A stretch of DNA of 64,000 nucleotides from Clusia tigrina (GCA_920105625.2 OV050030.1:166403315-166467314); one strand, 5' to 3'; counted from the stretch's first letter, positions 35,150 to 46,200 are shown. Numbers and translations are program-made. The notes: generated by a model not told the origin, from the letters alone.

Positions 35150-36320
35150 CTATGTATCCGATCGGTTCCTTGAGGCGTATAGGGGAAAATGTATGGTTTC
35201 TTCAATGTTAGAGGTTTCCTGATTATCAGATTCTTCGTGTTGAGCTAGATTTTCTTGATTGATAATATGAAATTCGTTTGGTCTAGATGCCCTTGTAAAA
35301 TTAGTTCTATTGCTTTGGAAGTTAGCATAGCCAGTTTTATTGTCGGGTTCTTGCTTGAGTGGCATAATTGCTTGTCTAGGAGTAAAGGGTTGATTAAAGT
35401 GGTTATTGTTTGGTCTACCGGTACCACTCTGAAATTGCCTATTATAAGGATTAGAGTTATACTGCCTTTTCATTTGATATGGGGTAACTTGATTATGGGG
35501 TCTATTATTTCTTTGGTATGAATATTGTCTACTATCGTGATATTGATTATTCTGATGGTATGGTTGAAAATCGGTTTTGGTCCGATTATATTGCTTGTAT
35601 GTAGTAATATTTTGTTCTTTGAGGCAAAATGATAAAGTTGTTTGCATATCCTCAGGACGCATAGCTCTTATTATCGCACCCATTTGGTTCTTTTATCCCG
35701 GATAGAAATGTGTTTAGACACATTTCTGTGAAAAGTTCTCTTTTCGATGAGAGTACTTTGTGGCCTTTTTCACCAATAAGAAGAGCCGCTTGAATTTCAA
35801 CGATTTCTTTATGAAATTCTTCAATGGGTTTATTAAATTGTTTTATATTATGTAGGTCTCTGATAAGGGTAGTTTCTGTTCTCTTGTCTGAAAAAGTGTT
35901 AGTTAATGTCGTTTTAATACAATTCCAGTCCAATGGTGTAAGATACGTGTTTAAGAAGGCATTTACTGGTCCTTGAATGTTGTTCCTAATTGCTCTTAGG
36001 AGCATATGTCCGTACGGAGTCTGTTCTGTCCCTTTGATTAACATTAAGATTTCTTCCATATTTGTAATGAAATTATACAATTGGCGTGGGTTGCCATCGT
36101 ATGGGGGAAGATCTTTGATAATGTCAGGTATTCGTAAGGTATTGAAAATATCTTGTGTATTAATTTGGAACTGTGGTGGTTGGGGTTGTTGTTGAGTTTG
36201 TATGTTTTGGGGTTGTGGGTTTACCATTCCAATTTCTCCTGGAATTGAGTTCAGACATCTATATTTTTTGCTTGTACTTAGTTTTGACAGTGCTAAAGTT
36301 TTAGCTTTTCTTTTGAACAT
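35150..36320 (-). pseudogene. Errantivirus gag, frameshifted (copy 1)
   Basis: Two overlapping frames hold Gag: 35652-36320 (222 codons) and 35150-35683 (177 codons). The first has a Gln/Pro-rich start, then PDIIKDLPPYDGNPRQLYNF, a matrix/capsid block typical of 297-type Gag, and ends in FLSGIKEPNG. The second picks up the same protein as MGAIIRAMRPEDMQTTLSF and has an Asn/Gln/Arg-rich nucleocapsid tail without CCHC knuckles, as in this branch. The break is a single-base shift shared by both copies. Gag assembles the particle that carries element RNA. Confidence 0.88.
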
Positions 36321-36324
36321 AAAT

Positions 36325-36899
36325 TTTTTTTGTATGGGATTTTAAGAATAATTTACAATTTGTTCGTTTCAATTGAGTAATAACAAATATTATTGACAAT
36401 GGTTTACAATATAAAATAAGTTTATATAAAAAAATTTTGTATTTTTCAGAATTTTTGAAATTTAGGTGGTAAATATAATTAACTCACAAGCAGTGTCCTA
36501 TTATGATCTTCATTGAGAAATAGTGTGCAATTCTGTGTTTGTGGTTCTTTCGACAGTCAACCAAGATATTTGTTTGAGAGCTGGTTCTGGCGGTAAATGG
36601 ATTGAAATCCAACGACGATTCCAGGATGTTCGCTCCAATAACTAGAATTCACTTGATATGCAGTCAAGGAATCCTGTATTGATTTTAATTATTTTATCTA
36701 ATTAAATTTTTTTTTTTTATGTTTAATTAGAATTCACTTGATATGCAGTCAAGGAATCCTGTATTATTTTTAATAATTGTATTTTTAAATATTATTTTTT
36801 TTTGTATATGTCTGTATATATTTTGGTTTAAGAATATTTTACTTCACACGGGTAGAGTATTTTTAAAACACAACTGAAAAACCGTCGCCGCCAACCGTA
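36325..36899 (-). other. Errantivirus leader with an internal direct repeat
   Basis: This is untranslated leader between the primer-binding site and gag. A block of about 45 bases containing AATTCACTTGATATGCAGTC occurs at about 36649 and again at about 36728, separated by a T-rich stretch. The equivalent in copy 2 is 57739-58313. Confidence 0.6.
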
Positions 36900-36910
36900 C
36901 GACTGCGCCA
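36900..36910 (-). promoter_or_regulatory. Primer-binding site, tRNA-Ser type (copy 1)
   Basis: The minus strand reads TGGCGCAGTCG just inside the 5' LTR. Its position two bases from the LTR end and the TGG start fit a minus-strand DNA primer site. The sequence is the type known for 297 and 17.6. The copy 2 equivalent is 58314-58324. Confidence 0.8.
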
Positions 36911-36912
36911 CT

Positions 36913-37343
36913 TACGTTTGCTGTCGAAGAGTTTATTAAAAAAAACACACAAGAAATAAATTTACATGATTTCTTAATATTTATTAATTATATCTGGAGC
37001 ATTGGCCTACAAGAATATGTTCTTGTTCATCTAAGTCTTTAATTCATCTAACCTATCTTTCATTTCGTTCTTCTTTTATATGCTTAATTTATGTCATAAT
37101 AAAACAATTCCTATTAAATTTGCCGTAGCAGATTTCATGGGAATTGTTTTTACGTTTTGATTCTTTCCTATGAAATTTGCCCATGCAATATTTCATAGGA
37201 ATTGTTTTCTTACATTTTGATTGTTTCCTATGAAATTTGCGCCTGCAATATTTCATAGGAATTGTTTTGTACATTTTTATATATTTCTTAAAAACTACTA
37301 AAACTGTAATAATTAATTATTAAGGTTTGGGGCGTGTTACCTT
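36913..37343 (-). repeat. Errantivirus 5' LTR (copy 1)
   Basis: This LTR is next to the primer-binding site and similar over about 340 bases to the left LTR of copy 2 (52724-53061). It contains a tandem 60-base unit with a palindrome: CCTATGAAAT pairs with ATTTCATAGG at 37167-37199 and again at 37227-37259. A third, diverged unit is near 37130. The outer 80 bases are absent from the left LTR. Confidence 0.8.
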
Positions 37344-38524
37344 AGCTCGCGCTATAATCACAGATTTGAGCAACAGCTGATGTCTGAACTGCCAGGCGAC
37401 AGGGTGCAAGTGGGCAAGCCTTGTCTATATACAGGTATTGATTGCGCAGGTTCTTTTAGAGCAATGGGAGTGCAAACAGCAGGAGAGCGAATGAGGGAGC
37501 GTAAATGCTGGGTGGCTATATTTGTTTGCCTAAAAACAAAGGCCATTCATATTGACATTGTCTATAGACTTTATTGCTTGTTAGGAGCGCTTTATTTGCA
37601 GAAGGGGGAGATGTGAGCGAATATACAGTGACAATGGTAAATCATTTGTAGGGACGGCAAGGGAGCTGAGAAGAGCACGAGAGAGCTGGCAAGTAAGATA
37701 TGTTTTTGAGCATTTGAGCAACAAGGGGACAGAATGGATATTCATGACGCCAGCAGCACCGCATCATGGCGGAATATATGAAACTGCTGTGAAGTCAATG
37801 AAGTACCACCTCACGCGCATTGCTGGGCAAAAGATTTTAACACAAGAGTAGTTATCTACCCTCCTATTCGAGATCGAAGCAATTTTGAACTCAAGGTCTT
37901 TGACACCTTGAGTGATGATGCGGAAGATATTCAGGCCTTGACGCCAGGGCATTTTTAGATAGGGGAGCCATTGATCATTCCCTTGCCATTCGTGAGCGAG
38001 CAGCAGTCAAACATGAAAGGAGCAAGTTTATGGAGAGTACGTCAGAAAATGACTGAGCATTTCTGGGAGAGATGCAGAGAGGAATATTTGACGGCGCTGC
38101 AAGAGCGTAAAAACTTGCGCAGAGAACGAGAGCCAATGAGCCTGGATCAATTAGTGCTGATCAAGAGTGAACCAGCGCAATGGGCTTTGGGCACAATTAG
38201 TGAGCTAATAAGAAGCCGAGATGGTCTAATACGTTCAGTCATTGTGCAGACGGCCACAAACCGTCTGACAAGGCCTGTTCAGAAGATATGTGTGGTTCCA
38301 ATTGCACCGAGCGAATAGAGGGCAGTTTTATGAAAGCAAAGACAAGAGGTCCTTCTCTTGATCGCGGGGACTGTATCAAATGCAACCATGCGTTTGAGTT
38401 TTCGCACATAGTGAAAAGAGGTTCAGCGAGTATTTTAAAGTTTAGTTCGTTTCTGACGATCGATGGTGCGGTTGCGCCAATGGAGCAGTGCGTGAGAGCA
38501 CAAGGAGCAGTGCGATGCAATCTA
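37344..38524 (+). pseudogene. BEL/Pao element C: integrase end (copy 1)
   Basis: BEL pol resumes after the errantivirus. RYNHRFEQQLMSELPGDRVQ lies at about 37355-37415, YTGIDCAGSF holds the first catalytic Asp, and KCWVAIFVCLKTKAIHIDIV follows at 37503-37562. After a stop, YSDNGKSFVGTARELRRARE near 37622-37682 has the second Asp, and IFMTPAAPHHGGIYETAVKS near 37740-37800 has the catalytic Glu, so the D, D, E set is kept although the frame is not. The last open stretch 37971-38318 has EHFWERCREEYLTALQERKN, QWALGTISELIRSRDGLIRS and LTRPVQKICVVPI, the normal C-terminus. The 5' half of this duplicate is not in the left copy because the duplication starts inside the errantivirus. Confidence 0.92.
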
Positions 38525-38560
38525 TGTGCAGGGAGCTGAGCCAGGAGAGAGTGCAATCTA

Positions 38561-39022
38561 TGTGCAGGGATCTGAGCCAAGAGAGTGGTGCGGGGCAGGG
38601 GATCTTGAAGCAGGAGCCTATACAGAGCCTACACACAGGAGCAAGTATGAGCGGTGCCACAGGTATCCGAGTGCATAGTCACGTTTAGATTATATACGCT
38701 GACAATATTTATACATATTGCATTATACATTATATATATATACATAAACGTACCTATTTACACATACATATGCAGGTCTGTTCATGCATATGAGAGCAAT
38801 TGAGCTAAACGCGCTAGAGCTTGTGCATATTCACTAATTGTATATACATATATACAAGTATCGCATACATGCTGATTTATTGTTGAGCTACATATGTAAG
38901 TGCATAATTATAAGAGCAATAAAAAGTGGTTTTTCGTATGCTTTTCCACTTAAAACAATTGTGTTTTTATTTAAGTCGGATTGCAGTAAGTATTGCCATA
39001 GTTTCATTGTCGATTCGATACA
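38561..39022 (+). repeat. BEL element C 3' LTR (copy 1)
   Basis: It begins TGTGCAGGGA and ends ATACA. At 462 bases it matches the 463-base 5' LTR at 47615-48077 closely. A 36-base unit including the LTR start is duplicated just upstream (38525-38560). The LTR abuts a Jockey ORF1 fragment at 39023. Confidence 0.85.
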
Positions 39023-40007
39023 GAGGGATTCTATTGCGATTTATAATAGAGCGGGCAGCGAACCCTGCTTCATGTAGTGCTTCTTTGACTTCAGCGGGGG
39101 GAATATCCGATTCAAGTCCCTTTATGACAATGGTAAGGCCTTTGCTACTTTTAAGCTGATATGTGTAGCAGCTTTTTTATCATTGTCGAGCTTTTTTATA
39201 ACCACTCTGTAATTGCTCTCACTATGTATTTGGATTTTTGTTTCCTAGATATTTCCTTTAACAAGAGGGGTGACATGGAAATTTTTAGGACCCATGAGCT
39301 CGATAAGCTTTGCAACTAATTTACTGTAGTAACGTTCTCGTAGGTAAATGGTAGGTAGTTTAAATACAGTATCAGGTGTGGGTGCGAATGCCTCCTCAGC
39401 ACTTTGAAGTAGCTCGAAGCGATTATAACTAGAGAGTAGGCTCTGGCTAGTTTTACTGATTTTTGCTATGTTAGTTTAGATGCCACTCGATTTTGGGCTT
39501 CGCTTGCGCTTGTTTATAAGGATATACCTATCTAAACCAGTTTGTAATGTTCCACTTTTCCCTGATGGGTTGCTTGAATATTTTTTGGTTGAGTGGTTTG
39601 CATTGATGGTTGGTGTGAGGGCATTTTCAGTATTGAAAGTGCGCTCAGCCACTGTTGGCGATTTTGTTTTAGCACGATCGGACTAGTGAGAGATAGACGT
39701 GGATGGAACCTGTTTGCACTCTTTAGTTGTGGACGCCGTTGGGCTGGGTGTTGAACATTGAGTGCTCCAAGATGGCGCATGCACAGAGACACTTTTGGAC
39801 ATTGTTTCAGGTTTGAGTGCGAACTTTGTGTACTTGCATTTGCATTGTTAGGTGCAGTCGCAATTGTACCCGAGAATGTCATGCCGAGAACATTCGACCT
39901 TATATTGGGGAGAGAAAGTAACATACTGTACTCACTCAGTTGCGCGATTACCGGCCACTGCTGGGAAAGCGACTGAGGCAGATCTGGTGTTGAGGCAAGT
40001 GCAGGCA
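39023..40007 (-). pseudogene. Jockey ORF1 fragment (copy 1)
   Basis: This is part of the same Jockey ORF1 as 28950-30065, clearly diverged from it, with small deletions. The open stretch 39532-40008 encodes the Ser/Pro-rich N-terminal part. The region corresponding to PPPIYLRER and the basic blocks follows in broken frames to about 39060. The left edge is exactly the BEL 3' LTR end. The right edge (about 40007) stops within the ORF1 N-terminus. Confidence 0.85.
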
Positions 40008-41142
40008 TTTTTAATAAATTCTTGAATTCTTAATTATTCTTAATATTTTCCTAACCTAATAACTGTTTGCTAATTGGATGGCAGTTATGCAAGATGACGT
40101 GGGAAAAAAGCATGAGATATATTCAGCCTGTATAGAAAAGCAAAAAGCTATTTGAAATAAATAACAAGTTTTTTTAAAGTAAATAGTTTTATTATTAGTT
40201 TTGCACTTCCCACACCACCCAGGAGGTATGCACTGGTGCGTTACCGAGTATATTTTTCATTTGGATGCTCGGTTACCCTGTCGGCCTATTCCATCCATTA
40301 CAATATATTAAATTATATATATTAGTATTAAAATAAAAATACTAAGAACCAATTTGTATAAGTTGATTATATAAATTTAATTAAAGATTAAAACTATATT
40401 ATAATAAGAAAATGCAACAAAAAAAGAATAAAAAAAAATATATCATAATATTAAAATAATTTTATAACATACAAATTATCAATACATTATAGTTTTATTT
40501 AATATAAAAATTATTTACATACATGTATGCACATTCAGTACTCCACACTGCATATACTAATGAAAAATGAAGTGACTAGAATAATTTAGAATTGTTTTGG
40601 TGTGATTTTGAAAAAACTGATAATTACAGTAGAATGGTTATATTAGAATAATTTATTAAGAGCAAATATAATCGAAAAACATTGCAACCGCAAATCCCTA
40701 GCCGTTGCTTTAATAATTCAACACAATTAGATAATAGCCAACATTAAAAAGAAGACAAATAAAAGAATGTGTACCGAAATTTAACAGGGTATGCCTTTAG
40801 ATTAATTTACAAATGATGAATACACAAAATTTTTGGTCTGAAATCTAAAAATAAAATAATTTAATTGAAAAATAGAATATATATATCAATATTTTAGAAA
40901 ATTACATTCCTTGTATATCCAAGCTCCTTCAATCCTTGAAAATAAAACGTGGCGAAATATATAACTATCGTCTTGGAATTCATCTTTACGGCAAAAATTT
41001 CACATTGTTGCATTAAAGTGGATTTCATCATGAATATTAAGAATGGTTTTACATTATTTATATAGCAGGTTTCATGCTAATACCTTAAAACAAACTAAAA
41101 ATCAACTATTATTGTTATTGAAGATTATTAGCTTGTTATTGA
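40008..41142. other. AT-rich spacer, no gene (copy 1)
   Basis: This is very AT-rich DNA with many short homopolymer runs and no coding block on either strand. A less AT-rich stretch at about 40200-40300 has nothing recognisable. The same spacer follows copy 2 at 61422-62556. Confidence 0.5.
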
Positions 41143-41831
41143 AGATCTTATAGCTATTTCGGACACGCCACTTGTCCTCATCAGAGATCTTTCAATGAAA
41201 GCCAATTTTTCCCCAAGCATTTTTGTTATGTCTCAGAAATCAACAGCACACCAATTACTGCAGGTGGTGAACTCACTGATCAAATTCTGTTCATGTACTG
41301 TCTCATTCCACAACACACTCTAATCAACTCTGTCCCATTATTACCCCTCTTTTGTTCCTTTAGGTCTCTCTCTCTGTTTTTTATTACATTTCAGTGGTGT
41401 CATAGTACATTGCTTTTGTTAGTGGCAGGCTAATTAAGAATGATCCCACTAACCTTCTAAGGATACATTCTATAAAGTTTACAATTTCTTGTGAAGATTC
41501 GTCAGTAGACATAGTTGTCACCTTTTTTACCGTATTCATTCTGTAAATGTGAGTAAGTCGATAGTCGTCAATTCTGTGTATATGAAGATTATTTTTTGTA
41601 ACGAATTTATTGACAAGACAAGTTACAACAATAGTTGCAATTGCGTATGTGGTTATTCCACCGTAATAATTTTTCAGAAGAAGAAGAAGAATTATTGAAA
41701 CATTTTTTTTTTTTTGGCAGATCTTATATCTATTTCGGTCACGCCACTTGTCCTCATCAGAGATCTTTCAATGAAAGGCAATTTTCCCCAAGCATTTTTA
41801 TTATGTCTCAGAAATCAACAGCACACCAATT
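41143..41831 (+). repeat. Small repeat family A with flanking direct units (copy 1)
   Basis: Two units of about 115 bases, 41143-41257 and 41719-41831, share CACTTGTCCTCATCAGAGAT and TTATGTCTCAGAAATCAACA blocks. They flank an internal segment of about 460 bases. There is no coding capacity. The 15 kb copy has the same order, so this is a real family. Direct terminal units around a short interior could mean a TRIM-like element. Confidence 0.7.
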
Positions 41832-41952
41832 ATGAACCCTCCCAGGAATCGAACCTGGGTCTACAGCTGTGGTAATCTGTACATCCATGTCAATAAATTC
41901 GGTACAAAAAATAATCTTCATATACACAGAATTGACGACTATCGACTTACTC
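41551..41952. repeat. 64-base inverted repeat (foldback) around 274 bases
   Basis: The arm 41551-41614 is the reverse complement of 41889-41952 with a single mismatch. Inside lie the second unit of family A and a tRNA T-arm-like stretch with GGTTCGATTCC on the minus strand (41845-41855). The older family member at 15 kb has the left arm region but not the right one, so the inverted arm is a later gain. The copy 2 equivalent begins at 62965. Confidence 0.85.
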
Positions 41953-42896
41953 ATATTATTGTTATTTTTAATAGTTTATTAAATAAGTAAATTGGAAAAT
42001 AGTACTTAAAACTAAGCTACTATAGGCTTTTGGATTGAAGTTGTATTTTAACTTTAATGTGATGTATCATGTCACATAATTTTAAGATGTTGTTACGTCC
42101 CCATATCCACCATATCTAGCACAGACACCCTGGCCAGCTCAGCACTTTTATTCTTATTTTTGCTCAGCTTTTCGGTGGGTTCCCAACCCGCTGTGCCAGA
42201 TCGTGGGGGCAAAAATGAAAATCTAAACTAACTTACGCTAAACCTACTATATCATTCATCATTCTTTTTCACATCCGAATACTTTGGTGTACCGCGTAAT
42301 GGATATTTTCCATATTTTGGTGTATTTACGTAGATTATTTAAATGATCTTTTCTTTTTCTTTAATAGCGTAGTCACTACATTTTATGTACAATCGAAGCC
42401 CTTTTTATTTTTTTCTTCTTTCTTAGTGTTAAATTTAAAAATTAGCTTCACTCTCGACAAACGTAATTTTAACCACCACTCTTGCCATGCAAAATCTGCA
42501 AAAATTTTCCGCTTTATCTGACTTCCAAAATCACTATCCTACGGTACTTCAACTCCCAGCTCTCTCTCTCTGGCATTCTACTTTCTAATATCATTTCCAC
42601 AACCTGTCCGTCCGTCTTTGTCCCACCCACTAAGCATACCCCCTGGCAACAGCTGTGCTTTGTGGGCCAAGCAACCATTTCAAGGACAGCTACTACCGTA
42701 TCATCATCACTTTTCCTTCTCTTCTCTTTTTTCCTCATCCGGCTCGCACCCCCCCTCCCCCCCACTAACACCCGATCCACCAACGATGGCCGTGTAGAGC
42801 CAGAGCACGACTCAAGGACGAAGTCCCCATCGTGCACCAACTACTCTTTTACAGCAGTATATAGCGCATGTTGCCTTACGTGCCCTCTCAGCTAGA
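41953..42896. other. Non-coding interval, left part of LOA LINE junction
   Basis: No convincing gene is seen. A GC-richer stretch with CCCACTAACACC-like runs lies at 42600-42790. The open stretches 42482-42895 (+) and 42514-42840 (-) are mirror images with no recognised blocks. The large duplication ends for the window's purposes at 42587. Confidence 0.35.
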
Positions 42897-45117
42897 TTGG
42901 CTTTCCAATTAAGCTATGGGTCGAGAATCAGGCCTAAGTACTTAACGTGTGTGCTCAGAGAGAGTGGAGTGCCGTTTAGACTAGGCATTGTAAACTTTGG
43001 AATTTTGTACTTCCTAGTGAAAAGCATAGTCTCGGTTTTGGATGGGTTAACCCCAAGTTCGAATTCGCGACACCAGATCGACACAATAGAGAGTGAATAG
43101 TTAAGTTTTTCGGAAACTGTTTGGGAGAATTTGCCGCGATTGCTATGTTGTCCGCATAGGCTATCACTTTGCATCCAGTAGATTCCAGTCTCACCAGTAG
43201 TGTGTTAACTGCCAGGTTCCAGAGGAGGGGTGATAAAACACCCCCTTGTGGCGTGCTTCTGTTAACCACCCTCCTGGATTGGGCACTGCCGATCGTGGAA
43301 GTGATGATCCTAGATTTTAGTAGAAGCTCTATAAATTTAAGAAGACCTGAATTCAGGTTAAGGTTATAGAGTGAGGAAAGGACAGCGTTGGGGCATACAT
43401 TGTTGAATGCTCCCTCGATGTCCAAAAATATGGCAAGTGTGAATTCCTTGTACGCCAAGGATTTGTCAACTTGAGAAATGAGAGAATGAAGTGCTGTTTC
43501 AACCGATTTGCCTTTAGAGTAAGCGTGTTGAGATACAGAGAGAAGAGAAAGGGTGATCGATGTCCTGATATGTAGGTCAAGAGCTCTTTCTAGAACCTTA
43601 AGAAGAAAGGATGTTAGACTTATGGGTCTGTAATCCTTAGGTTTGGTGTGCGAGGCCTTCCCAACTTTTGGTATGAAGACAACCCGAGCCGTGCTCCAGC
43701 GTAAGGGAATGTATTGCAATCTGAGGCTTGCATTATATATTTGAAGCAGCCATGGAAGGATAATCTCTTCCCCATTTTGGATATTGGCAGGAATGATGCC
43801 GTCCGGTCCGGGGGACTTGTATGGCTTAAAGGTTTGAATGGACCACTCAAGGTGACTTTTTGTCACTTGGAATGTGGGGAGGCTATCATGGGAAATCTGC
43901 TCCACCTGGTAGAGTGCTTGATCCGCTGAGGCTAAACTCCCTGGAAAGTGGGTGTCTAGTAGGATTTCGGCGCTTGAGTGAGTCCAGCTGCCATCTGGTT
44001 TTTGGATACAGTCAAGGGCTTTGTTAGAGGAGTGGAAAATTTTACGAAGACGGCTAGCCTCGGACGTCGATTCAATGCTTTCGCAAAATTCCCTCCATGA
44101 CGCTCGTTTCCCTCGCCTAATGGCGTATTGAAACTCTTTTTGTTTATTTTTGAAAGGGGCCCAATCAGCTGTAACTTTAGCTTTGTTGAAAAGCATTCTA
44201 CAAGCTTTGCGAAGACTTGAAATTTCCGAGTTCCACCACGGAGGTTTACGTTTACCCCGTGGTTCGTGAGTAATATGAGTGGCTACTTTAAAAGCTGTGG
44301 TCAGATCGTCGACCGCCCGATCAATGTCGGGACAGTTGTGGATAATGGGGGGAGTCGTTGCTAAGCATGACCCCAGTTTGAGCCGGAAAAGAGGCCAGTT
44401 CGTGTTTTTTCTATTGACTGGTTTAAGAGATTCTGTATTGCCTGTAGTCTCCCTCGAGTCAATGTCACAGGTGATATAGCAGTGCTCCGAAAAGGAGCAT
44501 TCCTGTGAGACGAACCAATTGCTTATAATGTTGGAGTAGTTATCGCTGACGAGTGTGATGTCAATCACTTCCTTCCTGAAGGATGTAAGGAAGGTCGGCT
44601 CATTTCCCCGGTTAGCAATGCCTAAGTTATTTGAAATGATAAAGTCGAAAAGACACTCACCTCGATCATTTGTGCCGGAGCTGCCCCATATTTCGTGATG
44701 GGCATTGGCATCGGCGCCGACAATTACCGGAATCTGTTTCTGGTGGGCTACAGCAACCATTTGCTTCAGTATGTCTGGTGGCGGGGAGTCGCCATAGTCA
44801 TGAGCCATGTAGTTCGAAGAGATCCAGAAAGTCCGTGGACCCATTTCAATGACCATGGCAACATTGTTTTTGTCACTGAATCTAGGGAGTAAAAGAGCGT
44901 TAACGCTGTTTTTTACCAGAATGCAGGATCTTGGTTTACCTTGATTCTCGATATATACCATACGATATCCGTATGCATTGAGTCCAGAAACCCGGTCATT
45001 TACGACCCAAGGTTCTTGGACGAGAATGAGCTCCTCCCCTATATCCAAGAGGCGGAGAAGCAGGGCTGCCGAGGCAGTTTTCGAATGCTGAAGGTTAATC
45101 TGTAGTACCTTCAGCAT
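42897..45117 (-). pseudogene. LOA-type LINE ORF2, long open frame with altered active site
   Basis: A 713-codon open frame (42976-45117) starts MLKVLQINLQHSKTASAALL. Endonuclease blocks: LILVQEPWV, IVGADANAHHEIWGSSGTND and RKEVIDITLVS. RT blocks: YKSPGPDGIIPANIQNG, KPKDYRPISLTSFLLKVLER, LAIFLDIEGAFNNV (motif A intact), NRSTPQGGVLSPLLWNLAVN and KVIAYADNIAIAA, where the catalytic pair Asp-Asp is Asp-Asn. A shift near 43140 moves to WCREFELGVNPSKTETMLFT and VKYLGLILDP (42914-43174). Similarity ends at about 42897, before the RNase H domain of this clade. ORF1 overlaps the start by 23 bases (45095-45117), usual for such LINEs. Apart from the active-site change this is the best preserved coding sequence here. 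Confidence 0.9.
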
Positions 45118-46200
45118 TGTCTGGAAGAGTGATTATTGTGGAATTCAACTCTTCCTCTTCGGACATTGGAGAGATGTATCCACCAGCCGCATCCGCGTCC
45201 ATGTGGTCGAAGAATTCTCTGACCAGTTCGGAAGTTGAGAAGCGGCTGCTTCTGGTTGTTACGGAGCACATGCTCTCATTGTCACTACCCGGCAAAGGGG
45301 TGAGAGCCCGGGCCCGAGCAGCTAGGCTCATTGGCAGTGGCTTGTGGGACAGCACCAGCTGGGGGAGGCTTTTGGGGGGCTTGGGCATCGCACTCCCTCG
45401 CGGGAGTTGATGGGAACAAGGGGTTTAATCGTTCAAAATGATGGTGACCTCACGCAAAGTGCCTTTGGGGTCACCAACTTTCGCGGCCTTCCAGCCATCG
45501 GTGGGAAGATCGGTGTTGCTGATCTTGAGGATCTTTAAGATTGCCTTAGGCTCAGAGGGCGCGGCAGGAAGCCATGTTTTGCAGCGAGGGCGTTGGGGAA
45601 CCTTGTCCAAAGGTACAGCGTTGAGCTTTGCACCCGGCCAGATCTCACCTACCTTTTTGATCGCTACCTTATATAGATCCGCCGAATGTTGGTCCGAGCA
45701 AGATATGATCTTGATATGTCCTTGATACCACCCTTGCCCTTGTCGTATTCTGACAGTTGAGAAGGTTCTGTAGCCTTGAGCCTCGTCAAAATACGGTATG
45801 CTGCTCTACGCGTCTTGTACGCCCTTGTACTCGGGCTCACGTTGGTAGGTGCACCTGAAGGAGGAGCGGTACGGGCAGCAGTTTCCATCGACTTGTGAGG
45901 CAATAACGATGCGTTTGCTGAAGAGGGCTTAGGCGGAGTGACTGCTGCTGGTTTGTGAGTCAATACCCCAGCAGCCGCTGAAGAGACTGGGGATAGCGAA
46001 GAGCTCTTGAGTGGCTTATTAGCCGAAGCTGTGGTGCTTGTTGAAGGGACAGTGCTTACGCTGCTTGTCTTCGAACCAAGGGCGGGGGTGTTGCTGGTGG
46101 GCATTTGCCTAGCCAGGGTTTTGCGCGTCCCTGAGGGGATATGCGCGGAAATTTTGTTTTTATTTTTTGTTGACTCCATGCAAGAAGGGTCCCCACTCAA
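45095..46200 (-). pseudogene. LOA-type LINE ORF1, broken
   Basis: ORF1 is in three frames. 45664-46200 (178 codons) has a Ser/Thr/Pro/Ala-rich N-terminus, then RAAYRILTRLKATEPSQLSE. 45425-45610 carries VPQRPRCKTWLP and DLPTDGWKAAKVGDPKG, which fits the globular block before the C-terminus of LOA ORF1 proteins. 45095-45388 has the acidic C-terminal part and overlaps ORF2. At least two shifts separate the parts. No CCHC knuckles were seen. Confidence 0.75.

Larger units (their letters stand above)
30506..37343 (-). mobile_element. Errantivirus-like Gypsy element, copy 1, 3' LTR truncated
   Basis: This is a complete set of gag, pol and env remnants on the minus strand. A 5' LTR is at 36913-37343 and only the inner 75 bases of the 3' LTR remain (30506-30580). 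Next to the 5' LTR a primer-binding site reads TGGCGCAGTCG (reverse complement of 36900-36910), as in the 297/17.6 group, which use tRNA-Ser. Env, the integrase wording and the binding site place it near the 297/17.6/ZAM branch of insect endogenous retroviruses. All three genes are broken, as detailed in their own entries. It interrupts a BEL/Pao integrase gene, which continues at 37344. Confidence 0.9.
30506..42587. repeat. Large duplication, copy 1
   Basis: The sequence from 30506 recurs almost unchanged from 52987. The offset is 22481 up to 32276. After a 1067-base segment (32277-33343) that copy 2 lacks, it is 21414, and it changes by one base after a poly-T run near 41710. Matches continue to the end of the window (64000 pairs with 42587). 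Only a handful of substitutions were noticed, in coding and non-coding parts alike. The copied block includes several unrelated elements and their junctions, so it is a segmental duplication rather than repeated transposition. Confidence 0.95.

Noticed and set aside
37089..37274. 61-codon minus-strand frame with repeating Lys-rich peptide, repeated at 58503-58688
   Set aside because: It is generated by the 60-base LTR repeats; the period is a multiple of three, which keeps a chance frame open.
42090..42230. Possible LTR/primer-binding site near GTTACGTCC and CGTGGGGGC
   Set aside because: The pattern is suggestive of a Gypsy-type LTR end, but no adjoining element and no second LTR could be found in the window.
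42482..42895. 137-codon plus-strand and 108-codon minus-strand open stretches
   Set aside because: They mirror each other in a GC-richer low-complexity stretch, with no family resemblance and no coding neighbours.
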